Of a stretch of DNA of 39,492 nucleotides, positions 33,111 to 39,492 are shown piece by piece; position 1 is the first letter of the stretch, and every line of letters begins with the position of its first letter. The notes below the pieces were generated by a model, which saw nothing but the letters and a program-made list of their open reading frames with translations, had not been told where the DNA came from and did no database searches. This DNA comes from Mycobacterium celatum. Lineage in GTDB: Bacteria; Actinomycetota; Actinomycetes; Mycobacteriales; Mycobacteriaceae. The stretch spans positions 1 to 39,492 of the forward strand of contig NZ_LQOM01000054.1 in the NCBI RefSeq assembly GCF_002101595.1, given 5' to 3'. The translations under genes and the position numbers were made by a program.

Positions 33111-33692
33111 CTAGACCGCGGCGCGGCTGAGCAGCATCTCTACGCAGTAGTCGATGAACTGCTTGCGAGTGGCCGCCAGCCGCCCGTCCAGGTACGCGGT
33201 GAACAACGCGGTGAGGCCGCCGATCAAGCTGGTGGCCACCATGTTCTGCATCACCGGGTCGCCGATCCGGGTCAGCTTGCGCTGCAGCAGCTCGATGAAG
33301 TTCGGCATCCATTCCGCGCCGGAGCGTGTCAGCACCGGCTCCACCTCGGGTGCCAACAGCAGCACGCGGCCCCGCACCGGGTCGTCGACCATCAGCGCAA
33401 CGAACTGCTCCACGGCCTCGCGAGGTGTGTTCGCCGACGTCAGCGTCGACATTGCCCGGGTGCAGACGTCGTCGTACACCGCGCGCACGAATTCGTCTCG
33501 GTCAGTGAAGCTTTCGTAGAAGTAGCGTTCGGTCAGCCCGGCCTCGCGACACACCGCCCTAACGGTGACCGCCGGGCCGGCTTCGCCGCCGAGCAATTGC
33601 ACTCCGGCAGCGACGAGTTTGTCCCGGCGCAGGGCCTGGCGATCCTCAAGGGGAACACCGGACCAGCGGCCCCGTCGTTGACCGGACGACAC
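33111..33692 (-). CDS. TetR-family transcriptional regulator
   Basis: The product has 193 residues. The helix-turn-helix is at about 30-70 (VTVRAVCREAGLTERYFYESFTDRDEFVRAVYDDV), a canonical TetR_N sequence. The ligand domain is helical and has no recognisable ligand signature. The GTG start faces a divergent MpaB-like gene across a palindromic site. It is 98 bases upstream of desA1 on the same strand. It may control itself, the divergent gene and desA1. Counterpart of Rv0825c. Confidence 0.88.
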   Translation of the reverse strand: MSSGQRRGRWSGVPLEDRQALRRDKLVAAGVQLLGGEAGPAVTVRAVCREAGLTERYFYESFTDRDEFVRAVYDDVCTRAMSTLTSANTPREAVEQFVALMVDDPVRGRVLLLAPEVEPVLTRSGAEWMPNFIELLQRKLTRIGDPVMQNMVATSLIGGLTALFTAYLDGRLAATRKQFIDYCVEMLLSRAAV

Positions 33693-33698
33693 ATCGCT

Positions 33699-33730
33699 CC
33701 TAAGGTTTAGGTTGACAACGCATGTAGTCA
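33699..33730. promoter_or_regulatory. Operator-like palindromes between the TetR gene and the MpaB-like gene
   Basis: TGACAAC-GCAT-GTAGTCA (33713-33730) is a near-perfect 18-base palindrome (one mismatch per arm), the size TetR dimers bind. Next to it is CCTAA-GGT-TTAGG (33699-33711). Both lie in the short divergent region, before the start chosen for the MpaB-like gene. Confidence 0.6.
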
Positions 33731-33762
33731 GTATGGCTGAGATCAGACAGGAAACTTCATTA

Positions 33763-34779
33763 GTGACTCAAGATACGTCTGAGGCGCGCCCGCTGACCAG
33801 CGAAGGCGGGCCGGCCGAGGGGGTGGCCTCGGGCTGCCCGGTCTCGCCGACGGGATACGACGCGCCGCCCACGCCGCTCGGCCCGGATTCGCTCACCTGG
33901 AAATACTTCGGCGACTGGCGCGGCATGCTGCAGGGCCCGTGGGCGGGCTCGATGCAGAACATGCATCCGCAGCTGGGCGCGGCGGTCGAAGACCACTCGA
34001 CGTTTTTCCGGGAGCGCTGGCCGCGGCTGCTGCGCTCGCTCTACCCGATCGGCGGCGTGGTGTTCGACGGCGATCGTGCGCCGACGACCGGCGCCGAGGT
34101 GCGCGACTACCACGTCGACATCAAGGGCGTCGACGCGCTGGGCCGCCGCTACCACGCACTGAACCCCGATGTCTTCTACTGGGCGCACGCCACCTTCTTC
34201 GTCGGCACTTTGATTGTGGCCGAACGGTTTTGCGGCGGAATCACCGAGGCGCAAAAACGGCAGTTGTTCGACGAGCACGTCGAGTGGTACCGGATGTATG
34301 GCATGAGCATGCGGCCGGTGCCCAAATCCTGGGAGGACTTTCAGCTCTACTGGGACCACATGTGTCGCGAGGTACTGGAGAACAACTATGCCGCGCGCGA
34401 GGTGCTCAACCTGACCGAGTTACCCAAACCACCGTTCGCGCAATGGCTTCCGGATTGGTTGTGGGCGGTGCAGCGTAAGCTGATGGCACCGTTCTTCGTC
34501 TGGTTCACCGTGGGCCTCTACGATCCGCCGGTGCGCGAGCTGATGGGCTATACCTGGTCGTCCCGAGACGAGTGGCTGCACCGCCGGTTCGGTGACGTCG
34601 TTCGCCTGGTCTTCGCCTTGGTGCCGCGGCGTTACCGCAAGCATCCGCGGGCCCGGGCCGGGTGGGACCGTGCTACCGGCCGCATCCCGGCTGACACACC
34701 GCTGATGCACACCCCCGCGCGCAACCTGCCGCCGGCCGACGAGCGCGGGAACCCAAAGCACTACTGCCCCAACGTTTAA
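33763..34779 (+). CDS. MpaB-like (DUF2236) oxygenase-family protein
   Basis: The product has 338 residues. It resembles the latex-clearing/MpaB family (DUF2236), with ALNPDVFYWAHATFFVGTLI, LFDEHVEWYRMYGMSMRPVP and RELMGYTWSSRDEWLHRRFG carrying likely heme-binding histidines and arginines. Rv0826 is the counterpart. Reaction not known. Earlier starts (TTG 33712, ATG 33733) would overlap the operator-like palindrome or follow it directly; the GTG at 33763 has GGAAA eight bases upstream. It is divergent from the TetR gene and probably repressed by it. Confidence 0.8.
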   Translation: MTQDTSEARPLTSEGGPAEGVASGCPVSPTGYDAPPTPLGPDSLTWKYFGDWRGMLQGPWAGSMQNMHPQLGAAVEDHSTFFRERWPRLLRSLYPIGGVVFDGDRAPTTGAEVRDYHVDIKGVDALGRRYHALNPDVFYWAHATFFVGTLIVAERFCGGITEAQKRQLFDEHVEWYRMYGMSMRPVPKSWEDFQLYWDHMCREVLENNYAAREVLNLTELPKPPFAQWLPDWLWAVQRKLMAPFFVWFTVGLYDPPVRELMGYTWSSRDEWLHRRFGDVVRLVFALVPRRYRKHPRARAGWDRATGRIPADTPLMHTPARNLPPADERGNPKHYCPNV

Positions 34780-34785
34780 CCCGCG

Positions 34786-34989
34786 TCAGTGGGCGTGGCT
34801 GTGCGCCTCCTCGAGCCCGGCCTGGTGCACGTGCTGATGAGTGTGCTCGGTGCCGTCGTCGTGGGCGTGGGCATGCTCGTGTTCGACGTGCTCGTGCTCG
34901 TGCGTGGTGTGCGCGTGCGTATGAGCGACGCCGCCGTGCTCATGTTCGTGTGAGTGCGGCGCTTCGTGCGGGTGGTCGTGGTGTGACAT
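34786..34989 (-). CDS. Histidine-rich metal-binding small protein
   Basis: The product has 67 residues, 25 of them His, mostly in HxH and HEHEH runs with Asp and Glu, and no Cys. Such composition is seen in nickel, cobalt or zinc storage or buffering proteins. AAGGAG precedes the ATG strongly. It starts five bases after the kmtR stop, so both come from one mRNA controlled by a nickel/cobalt sensor. It could buffer these metals or hand them to an exporter; no exporter is adjacent. Confidence 0.8.
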   Translation of the reverse strand: MSHHDHPHEAPHSHEHEHGGVAHTHAHTTHEHEHVEHEHAHAHDDGTEHTHQHVHQAGLEEAHSHAH

Positions 34990-34994
34990 GATCC

Positions 34995-35384
34995 TTATCT
35001 CCTTTGTTGCGTTGTCTTTTCGGCAACGATCTGCAGTCCGGCCTCAGCGCGGTGATGCGGCGGAACGCCCGGACCGGCATGCTCGGCATTGAAGACGGCG
35101 TCGGTGACGAGCTGGCACACGTGATCGTTTTCCAGGCTGTAGAAGATCGTGGTGCCTTCGCGTCGAGTGCGGACCAGCCGCGCCATCCGCAGCTTGGCGA
35201 GATGCTGCGAGACCGACGGGGCCGGTTTGCCCACATGCTCGGCGAGTTCGTTGACCGACATCTCCCGATGGGCAAGCGACCACAGCACCTGCACCCGTGT
35301 GGGATCCGCCAGCATGCGGAACACCTCGGCCACCAGGCGGACCTGATCGTCCGGCAGCCGCATATCCCTATTACTTGCATGCAT
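34995..35384 (-). CDS. kmtR: ArsR-SmtB nickel/cobalt-sensing repressor KmtR
   Basis: The product has 129 residues, closely like M. tuberculosis KmtR (Rv0827c). The winged helix is at about 20-85 (FRMLADPTRVQVLWSLAHREMSVNELAEHVG, PSVSQHLAKLRMARLV). The metal site is in the C-terminal segment AEHAGPGVPPHHRAE, which supplies the Glu and His ligands of KmtR. It releases DNA on binding Ni or Co. TACTAT (35391-35396) six bases before ATG 35384 marks a leaderless start; a GTG six codons earlier lies upstream of that point. Confidence 0.93.
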   Translation of the reverse strand: MHASNRDMRLPDDQVRLVAEVFRMLADPTRVQVLWSLAHREMSVNELAEHVGKPAPSVSQHLAKLRMARLVRTRREGTTIFYSLENDHVCQLVTDAVFNAEHAGPGVPPHHRAEAGLQIVAEKTTQQRR

Positions 35385-35424
35385 ACGCAGATAGTAGCGC
35401 ACTGCGAGTCTGGACTGTCAGTCC
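35376..35424. promoter_or_regulatory. kmtR promoter with two palindromes
   Basis: The -10 TACTAT (minus, 35391-35396) is flanked by TGCATGCA (35376-35383) at the start codon and by GGACTG-T-CAGTCC (35412-35424), a perfect 13-base palindrome near the -35 position. Either could be the KmtR operator. The second also lies 62 bases before the divergent methyltransferase gene. Confidence 0.45.
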
Positions 35425-35485
35425 CCATCCGCTACAGATAACTAGCTGATCTATATTATTGAAAACCTCAGATGGGAGTACCGGA

Positions 35486-36382
35486 ATGCGCACCGACAGC
35501 GATACCTGGGATCTGGCGAGCAGCGTCGGCGCGACGGCGACGATGGTTGCCGCCCAGCGGGCGCTGGCGGCGTCGGCGTCGCTGATCGACGACCCGTTCG
35601 CCGCGCCGCTGGTGCGTGCCGTCGGCTACGACGTCTACACCCGGCTGGTGGACGGGCAGATCCCGGTCACCGGGGACTCCGAATTCGACCCGGACCGGAT
35701 GGCCCGGGGGATGGCGGTGCGAACCCGGTTCTACGACCGCTTCTTTGTCGAGGCGACGGAGAGCGGCATCCGTCAGGCGGTGATCGTGGCGGCGGGCCTC
35801 GACGCGCGGGCGTACCGCTTGCCGTGGCCGGCGGGAACCGTCGTCTACGAGGTCGATATGCCTGAGGTGATCGATTTCAAGACCTCGACGCTGGCCAAGT
35901 TGGGCGCCGAGCCGACGGCGGAGCGGCGGACCGTGGCCGTCGACCTGCGCGACGACTGGCCGGCGGCGCTGCGGGCCGCCGGATTCGACACGGACGCCGC
36001 CGCGGCGTGGAGCGCCGAGGGCCTGGTGGTGTATCTGCCGCCGGACGCCCAGGACGCGCTGTTCGACAACATCACCGCGCTGAGCGCTGCCGGCAGTCGA
36101 CTGGCATGCGAATTCGTGCCGGACACAACAATTTTCGCCGACGAGCGGTGGCGGGCGCATCACGAGCGGATGAGCGGGCTCGGGTTCGACATCGACTTCA
36201 ACGAACTCGTCTACCACTTCGAGCGCAGTCACATCGTCGAGTACCTGACCCGGCATCGCTGGCAGGTGTCGCACTGCACGGTCGCGCAGCTGCATGCTGC
36301 AAACGGTTTCGTCTATCCCGACGACGACGTCGCGGCGGCTTTCGCCGACGTCACCTATCTCAGCGCGGTGCTCGGCGGTTAG
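35486..36382 (+). CDS. SAM-dependent methyltransferase (LCM-like, Rv0830 type)
   Basis: The product has 298 residues, a member of the large mycobacterial family of putative SAM methyltransferases related to leucine carboxyl methyltransferases. Visible are the N-terminal DTWDLASSVGATATMVAAQRA, AVRTRFYDRFF, the SAM loop VIVAAGLDARAYRL, and VVYEVDMPEVIDFK with the acidic residue that binds ribose. Substrates of the family are unknown. GGAG is nine bases before ATG 35486; the in-frame ATG at 35459 lacks one. Its stop overlaps that of the opposing gene. Confidence 0.9.
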   Translation: MRTDSDTWDLASSVGATATMVAAQRALAASASLIDDPFAAPLVRAVGYDVYTRLVDGQIPVTGDSEFDPDRMARGMAVRTRFYDRFFVEATESGIRQAVIVAAGLDARAYRLPWPAGTVVYEVDMPEVIDFKTSTLAKLGAEPTAERRTVAVDLRDDWPAALRAAGFDTDAAAAWSAEGLVVYLPPDAQDALFDNITALSAAGSRLACEFVPDTTIFADERWRAHHERMSGLGFDIDFNELVYHFERSHIVEYLTRHRWQVSHCTVAQLHAANGFVYPDDDVAAAFADVTYLSAVLGG

Positions 36383-37461
36383 TGCAGCTGCGGTAGGACT
36401 TTCGTGCGGTAGAACTCGATCGCCGTTTTCGGGTCCTGCTGCCCGAAGTGCATGAACGGTATCGCCCCGGCGTCGAGAACGGACTGCACTGCTTTGACGT
36501 GGACGGCCGGGTCGGTGCCGGTGGTCCAGCCCTTGATCACCTTGTCGAGCGGGTTAGCTTCGGCCGCACGCTGGATTTCGACGGGGTTGGGTTGGTCGAC
36601 GGCCCCGCCGGTGAAGCGCCACAGCTCGGCGGCCCGGTTGATCTCGGCCTGGTCGCCGACCACGGCGAACATCTCGGCCCGCTTGCCCAGCGTCGCGGGG
36701 TTGCGGCCGGAGTCCTTGGCGCCCTGGGTGAATGCGGCGACGAGCTTCTGGTCTTTGACGTCGTTGGCCTGACAGATCCAGCCGTCGCCGTATTGACCCG
36801 CCAGGTGTGCGCTTTTCGGGCCGCCGGCGGCGACGAAGATCGGCGGGGGCTTTTGCGGCAGGTCGTAGATCTTGAGCTGGTTGGTCTGAAAGTATTTGCC
36901 CTGGAACGAGATTCGTTGACCGGTCCACAGTTGCCGGATGAGCTGGATGGCCTCGATGAGCCGGTCGTGGCGCTCGCGGTAGCTGCCGAACTGGGTGGTG
37001 GCGGCCTGTTCGTTGAGGCGCTCGCCGGTGCCGACGCCGAGGAACACCCGCCCGGGGTAGAGCGCTTCGAGCGAGGCGAAGGCGTGCGCCACGGTCGTCG
37101 GGTGGTAGCGGTAGATCGGGCAGGTGACGCCGGTGCCGAACGGGATGTGGTTGGTGCGCTGGCCAACCAACGCCAGCGTGATCCACGGGAACATCGCGTG
37201 GCCCTCGTTGTCCTGCCACGGCTGGATGTGGTCGCTGGCCCACAGGTAACGAAACCCGGCCTGCTCGGCGGCCTGGGCCTGCTCGACCAGCTGGGCGGTG
37301 GGGAACTGCTCGTGGGAGAGCACGAAGCCCACGCCCGGGCCCGACGGCGTGGGCGGGGCAGTCGGCGTGGTTTCGGGCTTTGAGCTGCACGCGGCGGCAA
37401 TGCCGGTGGCGCTCAGCCCTGCGGCGATCAGACCGAACGAGCGGCGTGATATTCCTCTCAT
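36379..37461 (-). CDS. F420-dependent hydroxymycolic acid dehydrogenase-like lipoprotein
   Basis: The product has 360 residues, the same length as and closely similar to Rv0132c (fHMAD, once called Fgd2). It is a luciferase-like TIM barrel with VGFVLSHEQFPTAQLVEQA, WASDHIQPWQDNEGHAMFPW, GTGVTCPIYRYHP, FLGVGTGERLNEQA and IFVAAGGPKSAHLAGQYGDGW. The N-terminus has a twin-arginine motif (SRRSFG, 5-10) and a lipobox-like IAAAC (Cys25), so it is exported folded with F420 and probably lipid-anchored. The Rv0132c enzyme oxidises hydroxymycolates to ketomycolates. In M. tuberculosis that gene lies elsewhere in the genome, so this could be a paralogue or a relocated copy. Confidence 0.88.
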   Translation of the reverse strand: MRGISRRSFGLIAAGLSATGIAAACSSKPETTPTAPPTPSGPGVGFVLSHEQFPTAQLVEQAQAAEQAGFRYLWASDHIQPWQDNEGHAMFPWITLALVGQRTNHIPFGTGVTCPIYRYHPTTVAHAFASLEALYPGRVFLGVGTGERLNEQAATTQFGSYRERHDRLIEAIQLIRQLWTGQRISFQGKYFQTNQLKIYDLPQKPPPIFVAAGGPKSAHLAGQYGDGWICQANDVKDQKLVAAFTQGAKDSGRNPATLGKRAEMFAVVGDQAEINRAAELWRFTGGAVDQPNPVEIQRAAEANPLDKVIKGWTTGTDPAVHVKAVQSVLDAGAIPFMHFGQQDPKTAIEFYRTKVLPQLH

Positions 37462-38102
37462 CGCCTAGGGGTACCCAGGTTTACCTACCTGTCGTTTGCG
37501 CGCAGTAGCTTTCAAGATCCTTTTGTGTATAGCCCCGCGTGGCAATGCCCCCGACCGCCGACTGGTTCGCGGCGATCTGGGATGTCGGGTCGAACTGGCC
37601 CCACTTGGCGCCGGTCATCCATCAGCGATGAGCCCGCGTGCAGGTTCAGTCGTCGGCCAGCTGGAATAGCTCCTCGCCGTAGTAGCCGCCGAGCAGGAAT
37701 CCAAACCGGTCGAGGTCAACGATGAGCTCCTGGAGTAAATATTCGTCGACCCCACTCCCAGTGGCGGCGAAACCAGCGTTGTGACCGCCTTGCGCACCAA
37801 CTGGCCGCCAAGGATGACGAGATCAAAAGACTCAGAACCCTAGTGCGCCAGCAGGAATCGACGATGGCCCTTCTCTACGGGCAACTCGACTCACAAAGCC
37901 CCTGAGCGCACGAGAGGCCTCAAAGGTGCACATCGTGTCCTGAAAGGCACCGGCAGCTTGAGGCGCATCTGGACGGCCTGGACAACCGGTCGTTTATCCG
38001 TCTGCAAAAGGGCCGCCATGCCGCACCGACGGGGCCGACGCTGCAGCGGTAGCCGGTCTGCGCCCAGACAATCCGAAATCGACAGTTGCATCGCCGATAC
38101 CC
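37462..38102. other. Degraded accessory region without an intact gene
   Basis: Only fragments can be read. On the plus strand 37545-37631 gives TADWFAAIWDVGSNWPHLAP before a stop. On the minus strand about 37645-37790 ends in LQELIVDLDRFGFLLGGYYG and EELFQLADD. On the plus strand about 37726-37905 reads QLAAKDDEIKRLRTLVRQQE and STMALLYGQLDSQSP, a coiled-coil end like those of small proteins encoded beside integrases. None has a convincing start. From 37906 to 38102 I see nothing. The stretch looks like remains of old insertions. Confidence 0.5.
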
Positions 38103-38124
38103 AACGATGTATCGTTATGTATCG
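38103..38124. promoter_or_regulatory. Palindromic operator-like site of the 3' accessory operon
   Basis: AACGAT-GT-ATCGTT (38103-38116) is a perfect 14-base palindrome. ATGTATCG is also repeated directly at 38107-38114 and 38117-38124, ten bases apart. It lies 42 bases before the 50-codon ORF, where a repressor of the operon would bind. No regulator gene is in the window. Confidence 0.5.
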
Positions 38125-38165
38125 CTAGCTATCGCAGCTGGCCTCCGGCGATGTGAGGAGACGAC

Positions 38166-38318
38166 GTGTGCCCGCGGGCACGACCGGGCAGGCTCGGCGC
38201 TCGGTTCGGAACGTCAACCCACACCGGCATCGACGCGCACCTTTTCGTCGCCCCGCAGGATGGCTACCGCGTGCACAACCTCAACATCTCGGCCGGTGTA
38301 GCCCGGCCTCGAAAGTGA
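38166..38318 (+). CDS. 50-residue small protein of unknown function
   Basis: GTG with GAGGAG five bases upstream (38155-38160), the best ribosome-binding site in this area, opens a frame reading MCPRARPGRLGARFGTSTHT, then GIDAHLFVAPQDGYRVHNLN and ISAGVARPRK. It is soluble, basic at both ends and has no known motif. It ends 15 bases before the next start, so the two are probably one operon. Other frames through here look unlike protein. Confidence 0.5.
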   Translation: MCPRARPGRLGARFGTSTHTGIDAHLFVAPQDGYRVHNLNISAGVARPRK

Positions 38319-38333
38319 AGGGATGCAACCACA

Positions 38334-39102
38334 ATGGACCTCGACCGGATCGCTCATCCGCTGCGGCTGGCCAAAGGATCCCATCAGTCAGGATCAGGCA
38401 AGGGCTGCGCGATGAACGTCATCTCCTACATCAACGGCGACACACAGGTCACCGACTTTCCGGCCTGCTCGGCTCGCCCGCTGGCCGCCCTCGTCCAGTG
38501 CTGCAACGATCTGTTGGCCGGACCCGACGGCTACCTCTCACCGGAACACAGCGTGCTTGCCCTCGACCTGGGCTGGCAGACCGTGGGAACTGCAGACGTT
38601 GCCGACACGGTCATCCACGCCTGGGTGGCCGAGCTGCTGACCAACCCCACCTGGGGAGTCATCGGTTACGCCAAAATCACCGCGATCAAGGCGATCACCG
38701 ACATCGCCGAGCTGCACCGGCGCACCGCGTGGGAGGCCGCCGAGCGCGCCGCCCGCTCCGCCGCCCATGCGATCGGCCCGACCTCAAACGCGGCCGCAGC
38801 GCAAGCCGTGCAGGCCGCATACGAATCGACCGCCCTCATCGACACCCACCGCCAGGCGGCACTTCGTGCGGTCACCGGCGCCAGCCCTGCGGGCCCATTT
38901 GCTGGCCACCGGGGACAGCAAGACAACGCGCATTGTCGAACTCACCCGCCATGCCATCCGCTCGTGGCGTCATCTGGCCGGGCTCGACAACGTCGCCGAC
39001 ACCAGCTCGACAGCACCCCCCAAGACCCTGCACCTCGTCGAGGTACTCGGCACGAATTTCTACCACCGCAACCGTGTTAACGCCCGGCTCTGGGCTCGCT
39101 GA
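38334..39102 (+). pseudogene. Frameshifted gene of unknown function in the accessory region
   Basis: The first frame encodes about 180 protein-like residues from ATG 38334 (or 38412): ISYINGDTQVTDFPACSARP, SVLALDLGWQTVGTADVADT, WVAELLTNPTWGVIGYAKIT, then a helical Ala-rich stretch to IDTHRQAALRA. Near 38870-38895 sensible coding moves to the next frame, HLLATGDSKTTRIVELTRHA, IRSWRHLAGLDNVADTSSTA and EVLGTNFYHRNRVNARLWAR to the stop at 39102. The original frame continues to 39080 with low-complexity residues. A one-base indel best explains this. The protein is not recognised. Confidence 0.6.
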
Positions 39103-39194
39103 CAGCAGATGGCCATACGATCACTGACCGGCGCGGCGGCATTTTCACGGCGGGAACGCCCCCACGGTCTCGGGTAGTAGGCATGATGCGATGC

Positions 39195-39467
39195 ATGAGC
39201 GACACATCCCAAGCACCGGTCCGTTCGACTTTCCTCACCACGTCGCCACCGTTCGGGGCACCGCCGCAAGATCCGGACAGGCTCTACCCGGTTGCGGCGT
39301 GGGTTGCGATCATCGCGGGGATTCTCGTGGCCATCGCGACCACCGCCTTTTGCGTCTTCGCGCTCTGGTGCCTAAGCACCGGTAGGACGCCGCCATGGTT
39401 TAAGGCCGGCGGCCGGTGTTGCGTCCAGGGAAGTGGTGTACGGGGGGCTTCGGCCAGCGTGTCGTAG
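39195..39467 (+). CDS. Small single-span membrane protein
   Basis: The product has 90 residues. A polar, proline-rich start (about 30 residues) is followed by one hydrophobic helix (33-60, VAAWVAIIAGILVAIATTAF) and LSTGRTPPWFK. The last ~20 residues are Gly, Cys and Ser-rich and may be read-through of a damaged end. There is no strong ribosome-binding site. Function unknown. Confidence 0.4.
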   Translation: MSDTSQAPVRSTFLTTSPPFGAPPQDPDRLYPVAAWVAIIAGILVAIATTAFCVFALWCLSTGRTPPWFKAGGRCCVQGSGVRGASASVS

Positions 39468-39492
39468 CCGGGTAGAAGGCGGTCATCGCGTG

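Noticed and set aside
38153..39127. 324-codon frame through the 3' accessory operon
   Set aside because: It is Arg and Pro-rich without domain features; the 50-residue ORF and the frameshifted gene in other frames have better ribosome-binding sites and residue patterns.

Overview
The window is chromosomal DNA of a mycobacterium outside the M. tuberculosis complex. It is high-GC, and it carries mycothiol synthase, the mycolate desaturase DesA1, an F420-dependent hydroxymycolate-type dehydrogenase, an LmeA-type lipoglycan factor and an EspC-like type VII secretion protein. From 4.0 to 36.4 kb the gene order follows the M. tuberculosis Rv0798c-Rv0830 block as I remember it (encapsulin to a SAM methyltransferase). 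There are differences: a complete pstSCAB operon instead of phoT alone, a frameshifted Rv0801-like gene, and no Rv0802c, Rv0805 or cpsY between their usual neighbours. The assignment rests on recalled family sequences, not on a search.

Layout. 1-3.9 kb is an accessory block, visibly less GC-rich in places. It holds an EspC-like protein, a WXG-type protein with a glycine-rich hydrophobic C-terminus, a four-helix membrane protein coupled to it by overlapping stop and start codons, and an anchored extracytoplasmic protein. 4.0-5.8 kb (minus) is the encapsulin nanocompartment and its DyP peroxidase cargo. 5.9-7.5 kb holds M18 aminopeptidase and a broken VOC gene. 7.7-15.5 kb contains the purine genes purL, purF and purM, interrupted by a membrane alpha/beta hydrolase, a CPBP-type membrane protease homologue and a small sterol-carrier-like protein. 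15.5-18.8 kb has DUF3073, a YgfZ-like folate protein, a PabC-like lyase, a possible short regulatory RNA or leader ORF, and a nitrobindin-like protein coupled to a 32-residue membrane peptide.

18.9-22.1 kb (minus) is a sulfur and redox cluster (DUF1416, rhodanese CysA2, DUF4395, thioredoxin ThiX) next to lmeA. A 30-codon leaderless ORF with a run of cysteine codons precedes the DUF4395-cysA2-DUF1416 unit. 22.2-28.5 kb carries glnR, mshD, pstSCAB and phoU, i.e. nitrogen, mycothiol and phosphate functions. 28.5-33.7 kb (minus) carries an LCP wall-ligase family protein, a dihydrouridine synthase, desA1 and a TetR regulator. 33.7-36.4 kb carries an MpaB-like protein, a histidine-rich small protein with KmtR, and a methyltransferase. 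36.4-37.5 kb is an F420 oxidoreductase. The last 2 kb is a degraded accessory region with small ORFs, a palindromic operator-like site and a frameshifted gene.

A recurring feature is the leaderless start: a TAnnnT -10 hexamer 6-7 nt before the start codon at DyP, purL, ygfZ, the 32-residue peptide, the poly-Cys ORF, phoU and kmtR. These matches fixed several start choices. No tRNA, rRNA, CRISPR array or intact insertion sequence was seen.
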